Shown here one piece after another: positions 13,706-19,196 of a DNA stretch of 20,758 bases (positions within the stretch are counted from its first letter, which is position 1; each line of letters starts with the position of its first letter). Under the pieces are notes generated by a model that was not told the origin of the DNA, did no database searches, and worked only from the letters and a program-made list of their open reading frames with translations. Source of the DNA: a virus; the IMG/VR virus record IMGVR_UViG_3300025168_000854, positions 1 through 20,758 of that record; one strand, written 5' to 3'. The position numbers were made by a program, and so were the translations under genes.

Positions 13706-14555
13706 ACATCCAGTTTATATCATATCCAAAGGAAGATGGGAGAGTCGATTTACGAGTAAAGCTCTAGAGAAGATGAACGTGCCTTACTCGATGGTCGTTG
13801 AAGAACAAGAGTATGACTCGTATGCAGGAGTTATGGGTAAAGATAAGATACTCATTCTTCCTAAAAAATATATCAAGAACTACGACGCATGCACCACGGA
13901 CCAGGGAAAAAGTAATGGACCAGGAGCTGCGAGAAATTTTTGTTGGGAAAATTCTTTAGAAAAAGGGGCCACGAGCCATTGGGTCATGGATGATAACATC
14001 GCAGCCTTTGGTAGAATTAATAAAAATTTATATGTTCACGTTACTTCTGGAACTATATTTAAAGTTGCTGAAGATTTTATTGAACGATATGAAAACATTG
14101 CTCTTGCTGGATTTAATTATGATTTTTTAGCAAAAGCTAAAACACAAATTCCACCTTATGTAAAAAATACTAGAATCTATTCTTGTTTATTGATTCGAAA
14201 TGATATTCCTTATCGTTGGCGAGCAAGATACAACGAAGATACCGATTTATCCTTGAGAGTTTTAAAAGAGGGTTGGTGCACTATTCAATTTAATGCCTTC
14301 ATTCAGGAGAAAGCAACCACACAAACGGTGAAGGGCGGTAATACAGAGGCTTTTTACGAACACGAAGGAACTTTAAATAAATCTAAAATGTTAGAAAAAT
14401 TACACCCAGACGTTGCTAAAGTGGTATGGAAATTTAATCGTTGGCATCATCACGTGGACTATAGACCTTTTAAAAAAAATGATTTAAAAAAGAAGAAGGG
14501 GCTAAAAATTAAAAAAGCTATTAATAATTATGGAATGAAAGTTGTAAAGAAATGA
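13695..14555 (+). CDS. TET-associated-type glycosyltransferase (TAGT) for modified DNA bases
   Basis: A 286-residue GT-A fold glycosyltransferase-like protein. The N-terminus has PVYIISKGRWESRFTSKALE (7-26 in the longer form), then the divalent-cation DDN in HWVMDDN (96-102), and ERYENIALAGFNYDF and RYNEDTDLSLR further on. This series matches the TAGT family described with TET/JBP dioxygenases and hydroxymethyl-base synthases in phage DNA hypermodification, where it adds a sugar to a hydroxymethyl pyrimidine. The long frame begins with TTG 13692, but ATG 13695 is the better start. It is coupled to the RecB/Cas4-like exonuclease. No TET/JBP or hydroxymethylase gene is visible in the window, so the substrate must come from elsewhere. 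Confidence 0.8.
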   Translation: MNPKHPVYIISKGRWESRFTSKALEKMNVPYSMVVEEQEYDSYAGVMGKDKILILPKKYIKNYDACTTDQGKSNGPGAARNFCWENSLEKGATSHWVMDDNIAAFGRINKNLYVHVTSGTIFKVAEDFIERYENIALAGFNYDFLAKAKTQIPPYVKNTRIYSCLLIRNDIPYRWRARYNEDTDLSLRVLKEGWCTIQFNAFIQEKATTQTVKGGNTEAFYEHEGTLNKSKMLEKLHPDVAKVVWKFNRWHHHVDYRPFKKNDLKKKKGLKIKKAINNYGMKVVKK

Positions 14556-15295
14556 AAAAAAGTAAAAAGTATTCTTATATATCAGGAAAACAAGTCACGG
14601 ACTCCAAGACAGGAACACGGTTCTATGACTTTGCAGGTGTTAAATTACCTTCGGTGACGACAATCCTTGCAAAGACCAAGAATCAGGAGTATCTAACGGC
14701 TTGGAAAAATAAAGTTGGACATGAAAAAGCAGAATCAATCAAGAATATATCTTCTCAGCGGGGGACAAGCATGCACAAATTCCTGGAGTCTTATATCACG
14801 GACACTGGCTACGATGATCTTACGCCAATCGGATGCGAGGCGAAGCCCATGGCCCAAAAAATTATTGAAATGGGTCTTGCATCTGTTTCGGAAACCTATG
14901 GTTCAGAAGTTATGTTACATTACCCTGGGTTGTATGCTGGGAGTACTGATCTCGTATGTATGCACAATGACATGGAAACTATTGTAGACTTTAAGCAGTC
15001 AAATCGCCCCAAGAGAGAAGAATGGATAGAAGATTACTATCTGCAAATTGCAGCCTACGCCATGGCCCACGATGCGTATTACGGTAGCACGATTCGTCAA
15101 GGAGTTATTATGGTCTGTACTCCTGATTTATATTACCAAGAATTCCGAATCACGGACCAGGGTTTACGATCATACAAGCATCTATTCCTGAAGCGACTGG
15201 ACCAGTATAACGAACTAATTCATGATGAGAAAGAACAAGCACAGGTTGATACAGCCAAGCTTTTGGAGCAGTTTTCAAAAGACAAAGTGTCCTAA
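14552..15295 (+). CDS. RecB/Cas4-like PD-(D/E)XK exonuclease
   Basis: A 247-residue nuclease. The N-terminal part has KLPSVTTILAKTKNQ, then RGTSMHKFLESYI (a His-containing helix typical of RecB-like nucleases). The core is LYAGSTDLVCMHNDMETIV (the D of GSTD) followed by DFKQS (D-x-K), and later EDYYLQIAAYAMAH, the QxxxY motif of the Cas4/RecB family. Such phage exonucleases process DNA ends for recombination or replication. It overlaps the glycosyltransferase gene by four bases and ends the enzyme block. GC content and words such as CACGGAC are higher than in neighbours. Confidence 0.85.
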   Translation: MKKSKKYSYISGKQVTDSKTGTRFYDFAGVKLPSVTTILAKTKNQEYLTAWKNKVGHEKAESIKNISSQRGTSMHKFLESYITDTGYDDLTPIGCEAKPMAQKIIEMGLASVSETYGSEVMLHYPGLYAGSTDLVCMHNDMETIVDFKQSNRPKREEWIEDYYLQIAAYAMAHDAYYGSTIRQGVIMVCTPDLYYQEFRITDQGLRSYKHLFLKRLDQYNELIHDEKEQAQVDTAKLLEQFSKDKVS

Positions 15296-15610
15296 AGGTG
15301 TTTTAAATGTGTTCAAACTAAGGCAAACGACAGAATCTGTATATGCAGCTAAAAAAAAATGAAATTAAAAAAAAAAACTACTATAGAAAAAGTGTCTTTT
15401 TGTACAAATGGCTTAGAAGTGTTGGTATACAACAATAATGTCTGCCATTTGGTGTAAATAAAAAGTGTCATGTGACAGATTATAATGTCACATTTGAACT
15501 AAGTGCGACATATGTATACAATAGCTCTATCCAGCCCAAACACTTTTCGAGCTTTTCGTTTTTTCATTTTTTTTTACATACATATACAGATTTTTAAATT
15601 ATAACTAATT
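15296..15610. promoter_or_regulatory. 315-base AT-rich intergenic region with inverted repeats
   Basis: No confident gene. A small hairpin AAAAAG/CTTTTT (15387-15392 with 15396-15401) could end the enzyme operon. TGTCA (15466-15470) and TGACA (15473-15477) form one inverted repeat, AATGTCACATT (15484-15494) another, and TGCGACA follows at about 15503. TGTCA-type words repeated in a small space suggest an operator cluster. A 32-codon frame at 15359-15457 (start MKLKKKTTIEKV) lacks a ribosome site and is doubtful. The last 60 bases are T-rich. Confidence 0.45.
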
Positions 15611-15961
15611 ATGCCGAAAAGAAAACCAAACAAAAAAAGATCAAAGAGAAGACTTAAAAACAAGAAGACAATTCCGCTCAACGTTAAGACGTTGGGAACG
15701 GATATAACAAAATATCCTTTTGTGGAAATAGAGTGGGCCGACATCGAGGGTGATGCGGGCTGGTCTGATACAAGAGCGTTAAATAAATCTAAGTTGCCTA
15801 TCTGTGTATCCAGAGGGTATCTGGTATCACAAACTAAAGGTGTAACTAGATTGTTTGGTGATTACATCAGAACTAAAGATAAGACTACAGAGTTTGAAAC
15901 AATAGGTAATACAACCATTATTCCAACATCAGTAATTCAGAATATTAAGAAGCTTTCGTAG
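15611..15961 (+). CDS. Basic-tailed phage protein, function unknown
   Basis: A 116-residue protein. The first 20 residues are almost all Lys/Arg/Asn, followed by FVEIEWADIEGDAGW, then SRGYLVSQTKGVTRLFG and ending TTIIPTSVIQNIKKLS. The beta-rich body with WxDIxGDxGW and a closing IPTSVI helix recalls a common phage hypothetical family, sometimes near terminase or DNA-binding proteins; no function is known to me. It has no clear ribosome site; the ATG follows an AT-rich leader. The last 17 bases overlap the end of the convergent TerS gene. Confidence 0.78.
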   Translation: MPKRKPNKKRSKRRLKNKKTIPLNVKTLGTDITKYPFVEIEWADIEGDAGWSDTRALNKSKLPICVSRGYLVSQTKGVTRLFGDYIRTKDKTTEFETIGNTTIIPTSVIQNIKKLS

Positions 15962-16466
15962 ATGGTGTCAAAGATTTAGATGGCTTTTCATCAACCACTC
16001 CTTCAACAACATTGTTATTCAGAAGAGGTTCGTAGTCGTGTAAAATTTGTTTCATTTTGGCTTCTAGCTGTTCCTCTGTTAATTCTTCTAATTTCCCATG
16101 TTTTATTATTTTTCTGTCTATGTATAGTCCTGCTGCCTTGCCTCGAGATACTTCAGCGTTTACGGCAGAAGAAAAGCTTCCCTTCTTTAGGGCGGCCTGT
16201 TTAATTCTGTCTAGTTCAGCTACGTGCTTTTCATAGTTAACTTCAAACTTGTTTCGTCTCTCTTCCCTGAGTTCGCCTATAAATTTTGCCACTAAAGGAG
16301 ATAGTCTTGGGTTCATTAATTCACAACCTTCTTGCTTAGCTCTCTTAGGGCTGTAACCAGCCAGCTTTGCAGCTTCCATCTGTGTCATTACACCCTCAGG
16401 TCCACCAAATACCATGTATTCAGCAAATCTTCTTTGCATTTCTGTTAATCTTTTTGGAACTCCCAT
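15945..16466 (-). CDS. Terminase small subunit-like protein
   Basis: A 173-residue protein when started at ATG 16466; the frame is open to TTG 16475, which lies inside the promoter and is rejected. It opens MGVPKRLTEMQRRFAEYMV, then the helix-turn-helix QMEAAKLAGYSPKRAKQEG (about 29-47), which is the DNA-recognition element of Terminase_2-type small subunits. The middle is a charged helix and the tail is acidic and Ser-rich. TerS binds the packaging site and loads the large terminase, which is not in the window. The ATG is seven bases after a -10 box, so the mRNA should be leaderless. Its end overlaps the convergent neighbour by 17 bases. Confidence 0.8.
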   Translation of the reverse strand: MGVPKRLTEMQRRFAEYMVFGGPEGVMTQMEAAKLAGYSPKRAKQEGCELMNPRLSPLVAKFIGELREERRNKFEVNYEKHVAELDRIKQAALKKGSFSSAVNAEVSRGKAAGLYIDRKIIKHGKLEELTEEQLEAKMKQILHDYEPLLNNNVVEGVVDEKPSKSLTPSTKAS

Positions 16467-16468
16467 AC

Positions 16469-16497
16469 TTGACAATTTAAGGTAACTATCCTATAAA
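16469..16497 (+). promoter_or_regulatory. Sigma70-like promoter of the coiled-coil gene
   Basis: TTGACA (16469-16474), 17 bases, TATAAA (16492-16497), then GTCAAT and ATG at 16504, six bases after the -10. The mRNA should be leaderless. Interlocked with the TerS promoter. Confidence 0.75.
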
Positions 16498-16502
16498 GTC
16501 AA
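16474..16502 (-). promoter_or_regulatory. Sigma70-like promoter of terS, interlocked
   Basis: On the minus strand TTGACT (16502-16497), 17 bases, TAAATT (16479-16474), then GTCAAGT and ATG at 16466. Each -35 abuts the -10 of the other promoter, exactly as at 194-226. Confidence 0.7.
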
Positions 16503-16503
16503 T

Positions 16504-16926
16504 ATGAAAGATGAAGACAAAGATTCATTGGATACTTTATTGATTGCACAACATCAAAAAGAGATCTGGGAGTGGAAACAAAGAGAAGCTCAATGGATAA
16601 GAGACAAGAATCAGTTGGATGGCAATAAACAAATTGTTCGTGAACTTTCTGAGAAGTTAGTTAAAATTGTTCAGTCAAATCTTGAGTTAAAAAAGAAGTT
16701 AACTGAAGCTGAGGGAGAAACTTCTCTTGTCAAAGCTATCGGTGTAAATTCTCCTGAAATGAAGGCACTTAAACAAATTAATGATGATCATCAAAAATAT
16801 AATGGAGAATTACAAATGTCCTTGACAAATTTAGAGCAGAGGAATATAGAAATTCACACGGACAACATTAAGTTGTCAAAACAAATAGAGGATTTACTTA
16901 TTAAGCTAAAGAACTCTGAAAGATAA
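16504..16926 (+). CDS. Coiled-coil phage protein
   Basis: A 140-residue, highly helical and charged protein. Repeating leucines with Lys, Glu and Gln run through almost the whole length (for example REAQWIRDKNQLDG and LSKQIEDLLIKLKN near the end), so it is a long coiled coil with no membrane or catalytic motif. The start is ATG 16504, six bases after the -10 of its promoter. It opens a short operon with the next gene and the nuclease. A scaffold or structural role or a DNA-processing partner is possible. Confidence 0.78.
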   Translation: MKDEDKDSLDTLLIAQHQKEIWEWKQREAQWIRDKNQLDGNKQIVRELSEKLVKIVQSNLELKKKLTEAEGETSLVKAIGVNSPEMKALKQINDDHQKYNGELQMSLTNLEQRNIEIHTDNIKLSKQIEDLLIKLKNSER

Positions 16927-16932
16927 TATTTA

Positions 16933-17172
16933 ATGCGAGTACAAGACCTACAACAATTTTTATCTACATTTACTGAAGGCTCGGACGCTGTAAAGAACGC
17001 TGTACTACTTTGTGAAGTCAATGGTACATTGTATGATGTTAGAAGAATGGAAGTGCATGAGAATGAAGTTCCCATTACAGGTTTTAAAGGTCATACCGCA
17101 CATCGATTAGTTTTAAAAACTCAAAAACCATCTAGTATTATACTGCCAGATAAGTTACAAAAAGACTACTAA
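16933..17172 (+). CDS. Small phage protein, function unknown
   Basis: A 79-residue protein: MRVQDLQQFLSTFTEG, then AVLLCEVNGTLYDVRRMEV, then GFKGHTAHRLVLKT. The pattern helix, strand with NGxxYDV, strand and strand with HRLVL is the layout of a small family common in marine phages; its function is unknown. It starts six bases after the preceding stop, and the last base of its stop is the first base of an ATG, which could serve the overlapping frame at 17172. Confidence 0.75.
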   Translation: MRVQDLQQFLSTFTEGSDAVKNAVLLCEVNGTLYDVRRMEVHENEVPITGFKGHTAHRLVLKTQKPSSIILPDKLQKDY

Positions 17173-17345
17173 TGCACGAGGTAGTTACCTCGATAAAGAC
17201 ATGGGTCCAGAGGCAAAATTATATCAGAAACTTCGTAAAAAATCACCCAGGATTTTATGGACAAGGCTTGAAAACCTTAGCTTACTTGGTTGCCCTGATC
17301 TATTGGGGTATAATACTTCTGGCCACTTTTTTACAGTTGAGTTAA
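17172..17345 (+). CDS. Possible overlapping membrane peptide (57 residues)
   Basis: A second frame on the same strand begins at ATG 17172, overlapping the preceding stop (TAATG), and runs inside the nuclease gene in another frame. The product has a basic first half (MHEVVTSIKTWVQRQNYIRN) and a hydrophobic end, LAYLVALIYWGIILLATF, one membrane span. The coupling start is of the kind used throughout the window, and it precedes the nuclease ATG. It may equally be a shadow; no independent evidence such as codon bias is available by eye. Confidence 0.25.
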   Translation: MHEVVTSIKTWVQRQNYIRNFVKNHPGFYGQGLKTLAYLVALIYWGIILLATFLQLS

Positions 17346-17572
17346 AAGTTACTCGAGGGAATAAACTTAAATTTTCACCACACCAAATTGCGTTCCATAA
17401 GACCCATCCAAAGAATACTTTTATCATAGCCGAGGCCCTTGGTCCGAGGTCCTCGAAACTTGTTCAGATGTACCGTGGTTCACGGATCACTGAGCTTGCC
17501 GCTTGTGGCTTTAAGCTTGAACCTTTGGTTCGGGGGCTTGAAGCTTGTCGCTTGGAGCTTGAAGCTCTCTGA
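17201..17572 (+). CDS. VRR-NUC-like nuclease with repeat-derived C-terminus
   Basis: A 123-residue PD-(D/E)XK protein of the VRR-NUC kind. The core is LLGCPDLLGYNTSGHFFTVE (the D of PD and the E of VELK), followed by LKVTRG and KFSPHQIAFH (the Q motif). VRR-NUC enzymes cut branched or Holliday-type DNA. From about residue 97 to the end (ELAACGFKLEP onward) the protein is encoded by AGCTTG-type repeats, so its C-terminus may be an extension by repeat DNA. A CGAGGTA/TACCTCG hairpin at 17177-17192 lies just ahead of the ATG. It is convergent with the Gp88 gene, 29 bases away. Confidence 0.82.
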   Translation: MGPEAKLYQKLRKKSPRILWTRLENLSLLGCPDLLGYNTSGHFFTVELKVTRGNKLKFSPHQIAFHKTHPKNTFIIAEALGPRSSKLVQMYRGSRITELAACGFKLEPLVRGLEACRLELEAL

Positions 17573-17584
17573 GCTTGGAGCTTA
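17491..17584. repeat. AGCTTG-type repeat tract
   Basis: A stretch of GCTTG units, often AGCTTGNAGCTT, overlaps the nuclease C-terminus and continues to the gene boundary. A 20-base unit at 17494-17513 (GCTTGCCGCTTGTGGCTTTA) recurs almost unchanged at 18340 and 18762. The tract is more GC-rich than the surrounding genes and marks the left edge of the minus-strand island. Confidence 0.75.
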
Positions 17585-17597
17585 GAATTATTCTAAA
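17582..17597. repeat. Inverted repeat TTAGAATTATTCTAAA, left copy
   Basis: TTAGAATTATTCTAA is a perfect 15-base inverted repeat (7-base arms and one central base) in the 29-base gap between the convergent nuclease and Gp88 genes. An identical copy lies at 18831-18846 beyond the other end of the minus-strand gene set. It could be a bidirectional terminator, an operator or the end of a mobile cassette. Confidence 0.7.
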
Positions 17598-17601
17598 GTG
17601 C

Positions 17602-18207
17602 TTAGTGCTTGCCATAGCTCACCGTTGAGACTGAGCGGTTCCAGCATGCACGGCAATTCCCGCACTTATTGCCCTGCTTGGGCGCGGGGCAGCTGGCGTC
17701 GTGGCCTGATGTGACTGTACTAGTCCAGGGCCAAAACTTAACAGGTTTTTGGTCTATCATATGAGAGCTCATTCTAATAATTAAATTTGACGGAACTATG
17801 TCTGGATCCATAAGGTTTAAAAATTTTGCTTCTCTGGTTGGCATCCAGTGCCGAGTGTCAGGCGTGAGCCGGCACACTTCAAATATATTCTCCAGGTGCT
17901 TGACGCTTTGAATATCTCCAGCATCATGCCATCTAAAATACTTATGCTTCTTGATCAGTGTTGCCATGGCCTCGATCCATGAACCATGGCCCAAGCTTTG
18001 GAATCTACGTTCTAGAGCTTCCTCCACTTTTGGAAATCTTTTATAGTTGCCCTTCAGGGCGTAGCAGCTGGAACATACAGAATTTTTTACATTGCGAAGC
18101 TTCGCGCCAGTCAGGCACCTGCTGGCGGGTGTGTTGTACGATGGTCCAGGCATCTTGGTCGTATACGTCAGGCCGCCGGTTATTTTGTTTGCTTCTTTAA
18201 TGAGCAT
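17602..18207 (-). CDS. Gp88-family Cys-rich phage protein
   Basis: A 201-residue protein of the Gp88 type. It shows KMPGPSYNTPASRCLTG (C31), VCSSCYALKGNYKRFP (C45, C48), FRWHDAGDIQS (91-101), WMPTREAKF, IIRMSSHMID and a cluster C173, C182, C185, C188 in SCPAPKQGNKCGNCRACWN, ending VSYGKH. These are the signature blocks of this family, named after mycobacteriophage L5 gene product 88, whose function is unknown. Seven conserved Cys in two groups suggest a metal or Fe-S cluster protein, perhaps with a barrel fold, but no CxxxCxxC radical-SAM motif is present. The start lies at the end of the small gene 18180-18305. The GC content is clearly higher than in most of the window. Confidence 0.83.
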   Translation of the reverse strand: MLIKEANKITGGLTYTTKMPGPSYNTPASRCLTGAKLRNVKNSVCSSCYALKGNYKRFPKVEEALERRFQSLGHGSWIEAMATLIKKHKYFRWHDAGDIQSVKHLENIFEVCRLTPDTRHWMPTREAKFLNLMDPDIVPSNLIIRMSSHMIDQKPVKFWPWTSTVTSGHDASCPAPKQGNKCGNCRACWNRSVSTVSYGKH

Positions 18208-18305
18208 AAGAATTTTTTACACTTTCTAATATATTGTTTAGATAAATATTTATGATCTACTATGAAGTAGTTCATAAGGTCGTTGTGTTTGCTTCTAACT
18301 TTCAT
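18180..18305 (-). CDS. 41-residue basic peptide, leaderless start
   Basis: On the minus strand ATG 18305 opens a 41-residue frame that overlaps the Gp88 start by 28 bases. The product is very basic (MKVRSKHNDLMNYFIVDHKY, then a Lys-rich tail with two Cys). The ATG is exactly six bases after the TATAGT -10 box of the minus promoter, so it should be the first codon of the transcript. Translation here could drive expression of Gp88 by coupling. A leader peptide is an alternative role. Confidence 0.55.
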   Translation of the reverse strand: MKVRSKHNDLMNYFIVDHKYLSKQYIRKCKKFLCSLKKQTK

Positions 18306-18311
18306 AATCCT

Positions 18312-18339
18312 ACTATATCCTATATTATTATTTAGTCAA
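18312..18339 (-). promoter_or_regulatory. Sigma70-like promoter of the Gp88 genes
   Basis: On the minus strand TTGACT (18339-18334), a 16-base spacer and TATAGT (18317-18312), followed by ATG at 18305. The -35 box holds the stop codon (TGA) of the upstream gene and is joined directly to a 21-base repeat at 18340-18360. Confidence 0.65.
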
Positions 18340-18524
18340 GCTTGCCGCTTGTAGCTTTTAGCTGATCCGGGAACCCTGAGGCTTGGAGCTTGCAGCTTGG
18401 AGCCGTTGATCGTGATCCGCGGTCCATGCTTCGTCCATCCATTGGCCATGATCTTTAACTCTAGAGCAATCGTCGCCAGCTGAGGCGACGACGCGTGACT
18501 AACTTCTATTGTGAATTTTTTCAT
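18336..18524 (-). CDS. Small minus-strand phage protein with repeat-derived tail
   Basis: A 62-residue product. It begins MKKFTIEVSHASSPQLAT and has a helix ALELKIMANGW, then HGPRITINGS and a basic tail ending RVPGSAKSYKRQA. The tail SYKRQA is coded by the 21-base repeat at 18340-18360, so here too a repeat has become coding sequence. It shares four bases with the end of the preceding gene in the minus direction (18521-18524), so the two form one operon. I do not recognise the family. Confidence 0.6.
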   Translation of the reverse strand: MKKFTIEVSHASSPQLATIALELKIMANGWTKHGPRITINGSKLQAPSLRVPGSAKSYKRQA

Positions 18525-18712
18525 TCTTTTCTACCTTTGTCATAACCATCATTCTTTTTTAATCCCTTAAGTACTTCCAGGACCTCTTTGCCTCTGAAGC
18601 CATCATCACCAATGACAATGTCAACTGCGCACTGGATCATACCAGGACTGTACATGTCACTCTTAAAGTATTGGTCCAGGGCTGTTTGATATAGTTTTTC
18701 TTTATAGTTCAT
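18521..18712 (-). CDS. Small minus-strand protein, first gene of its operon
   Basis: A 63-residue helical protein: MNYKEKLYQTALDQYFKSD, then MYSPGMIQCAVDIVIGDDGF, then KEVLEVLKGLKKNDGYDKG. An AAAGGA ribosome site lies about eight bases before the ATG and a good promoter ends 20 bases before it. The frame has codon use and length typical of phage small genes, without a known motif. It overlaps the next gene by ATGA. Confidence 0.65.
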   Translation of the reverse strand: MNYKEKLYQTALDQYFKSDMYSPGMIQCAVDIVIGDDGFRGKEVLEVLKGLKKNDGYDKGRKE

Positions 18713-18732
18713 AATTTATCCTTTCTATACTT

Positions 18733-18761
18733 ATCCTACATCATCCTAGACTCACTGTCAA
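18733..18761 (-). promoter_or_regulatory. Sigma70-like promoter of the two small minus-strand genes
   Basis: Minus-strand TTGACA (18761-18756), 17 bases, TAGGAT (18738-18733). The region upstream of the -35 is an A/T-rich double repeat (18774-18819), a possible UP element. The 21-base GCTTG repeat (18762-18782) abuts the -35 exactly as at 18340. Confidence 0.65.
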
Positions 18762-18773
18762 GCTTGCAGCTTG

Positions 18774-18819
18774 TAGCTTTTATAATTTTTTCCGGGTAGC
18801 TTTTATAATTTTTTCCGGG
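18774..18819. repeat. Tandem 23-base repeat, two copies
   Basis: Two identical adjacent copies, 18774-18796 and 18797-18819, each TAGCTTTTATAA, six T, then CCGGG. A related form (TAGCTTTTAGC ... CCGGG) lies at 18353-18371. The first copy shares its start with the 21-base GCTTG repeat. In the minus direction they place an A-tract upstream of the 18733-18761 promoter. Confidence 0.75.
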
Positions 18820-18829
18820 CTCTTTCTAC

Positions 18830-18846
18830 TTTAGAATTATTCTAAA
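18830..18846. repeat. Inverted repeat TTTAGAATTATTCTAAA, right copy
   Basis: A 17-base inverted repeat with 8-base arms, sharing 16 identical bases with the copy at 17582-17597. It lies beyond the promoter of the minus-strand island and marks its right edge. Confidence 0.7.
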
Positions 18847-18911
18847 CTGCCAGCATATCACAACGCAATTGCTATGAACTATTCTGGCTATAGGTGTTTA
18901 TACTCACCAGC

Positions 18912-19028
18912 TTAAAGGGCCAAGCGGATCTCTTCCCACAAGTGGAGGTGCACACACAAGCAGTAATAGATCCTTTCATCAGCAACTAATCGATTTGCGC
19001 GATGCTGTAGACTTGACCCCAGATCCAT
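18912..19028 (-). CDS. Possible 38-residue ORF inside the structured region
   Basis: On the minus strand ATG 19028 opens 38 codons with a helical, protein-like product (MDLGSSLQHRANRLVADERI, then YYCLCVHLHLWEEIRLAL). There is no ribosome site and the ATG sits in one arm of a long hairpin, so it may be a chance frame over a non-coding RNA. It is downstream of the 29-residue ORF and the minus promoter at 19168-19196, so it could be transcribed. Confidence 0.3.
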   Translation of the reverse strand: MDLGSSLQHRANRLVADERIYYCLCVHLHLWEEIRLAL

Positions 19029-19069
19029 CGCTTATCTTTGGGAAGAGCAACAATGGATCAGGGCTCAAG
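18925..19069. ncRNA. Candidate structured RNA or long inverted-repeat element
   Basis: Several arms pair: CTTGA-CCC-GATCCAT (19012-19028) with ATGGATC-GGG-TCAAG (19053-19069) makes 15 pairs with two single mismatches; CAGC/GCTG (18980-18983, 19004-19007) encloses ATCG/CGAT (18989-18992, 19000-19003); and CTCTTCCCA (18930-18938) is complementary to TGGGAAGAG (19039-19047) in the loop of the first stem, which would form a pseudoknot. The strand is unknown because complements pair equally. The region is more GC-rich than the surrounding DNA and no convincing gene covers it. Confidence 0.4.
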
Positions 19070-19070
19070 T

Positions 19071-19160
19071 TTAATCGTCAAACCAAACATCTACAATTAT
19101 GAGATATATCATAAATGCAAAACCCAAAATGGGTATTAGAAATATACTATCTACTATCAT
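19071..19160 (-). CDS. 29-residue membrane peptide, leaderless start
   Basis: On the minus strand ATG 19160 lies seven bases after the TATATA -10 box and opens 29 codons: MIVDSIFLIPILGFAFMIYL followed by IIVDVWFDD, one membrane span with acidic ends. The position of the ATG relative to the promoter is the same as at 229, 16466, 16504 and 18305, which supports it. Its stop is followed directly by the hairpin region. Confidence 0.5.
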   Translation of the reverse strand: MIVDSIFLIPILGFAFMIYLIIVDVWFDD

Positions 19161-19167
19161 CTTCTCC

Positions 19168-19196
19168 TATATAATGCTTGACAATAGTAAAGTCAA
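19168..19196 (-). promoter_or_regulatory. Sigma70-like promoter, minus strand
   Basis: TTGACT (19196-19191), 17 bases, TATATA (19173-19168), then GGAGAAG and ATG at 19160. It is interlocked with the plus promoter 19178-19206. Confidence 0.6.

Noticed and set aside
15535-15600. T-rich stretch as intrinsic terminator
   Set aside because: No stable GC stem precedes the T runs.
16467-16475. TTG 16475 as the terS start
   Set aside because: TTG overlaps the promoter -10; ATG 16466 lies seven bases after it.
16818-16846. TTGACA with TATAGA at 17 bases inside the coiled-coil gene
   Set aside because: It lies wholly within coding sequence, with no downstream gene start that needs it; probably chance.
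18976-18982. CTGATGA on the minus strand, possible hammerhead ribozyme core
   Set aside because: No GAAA after a closing stem and no third helix in the right place.
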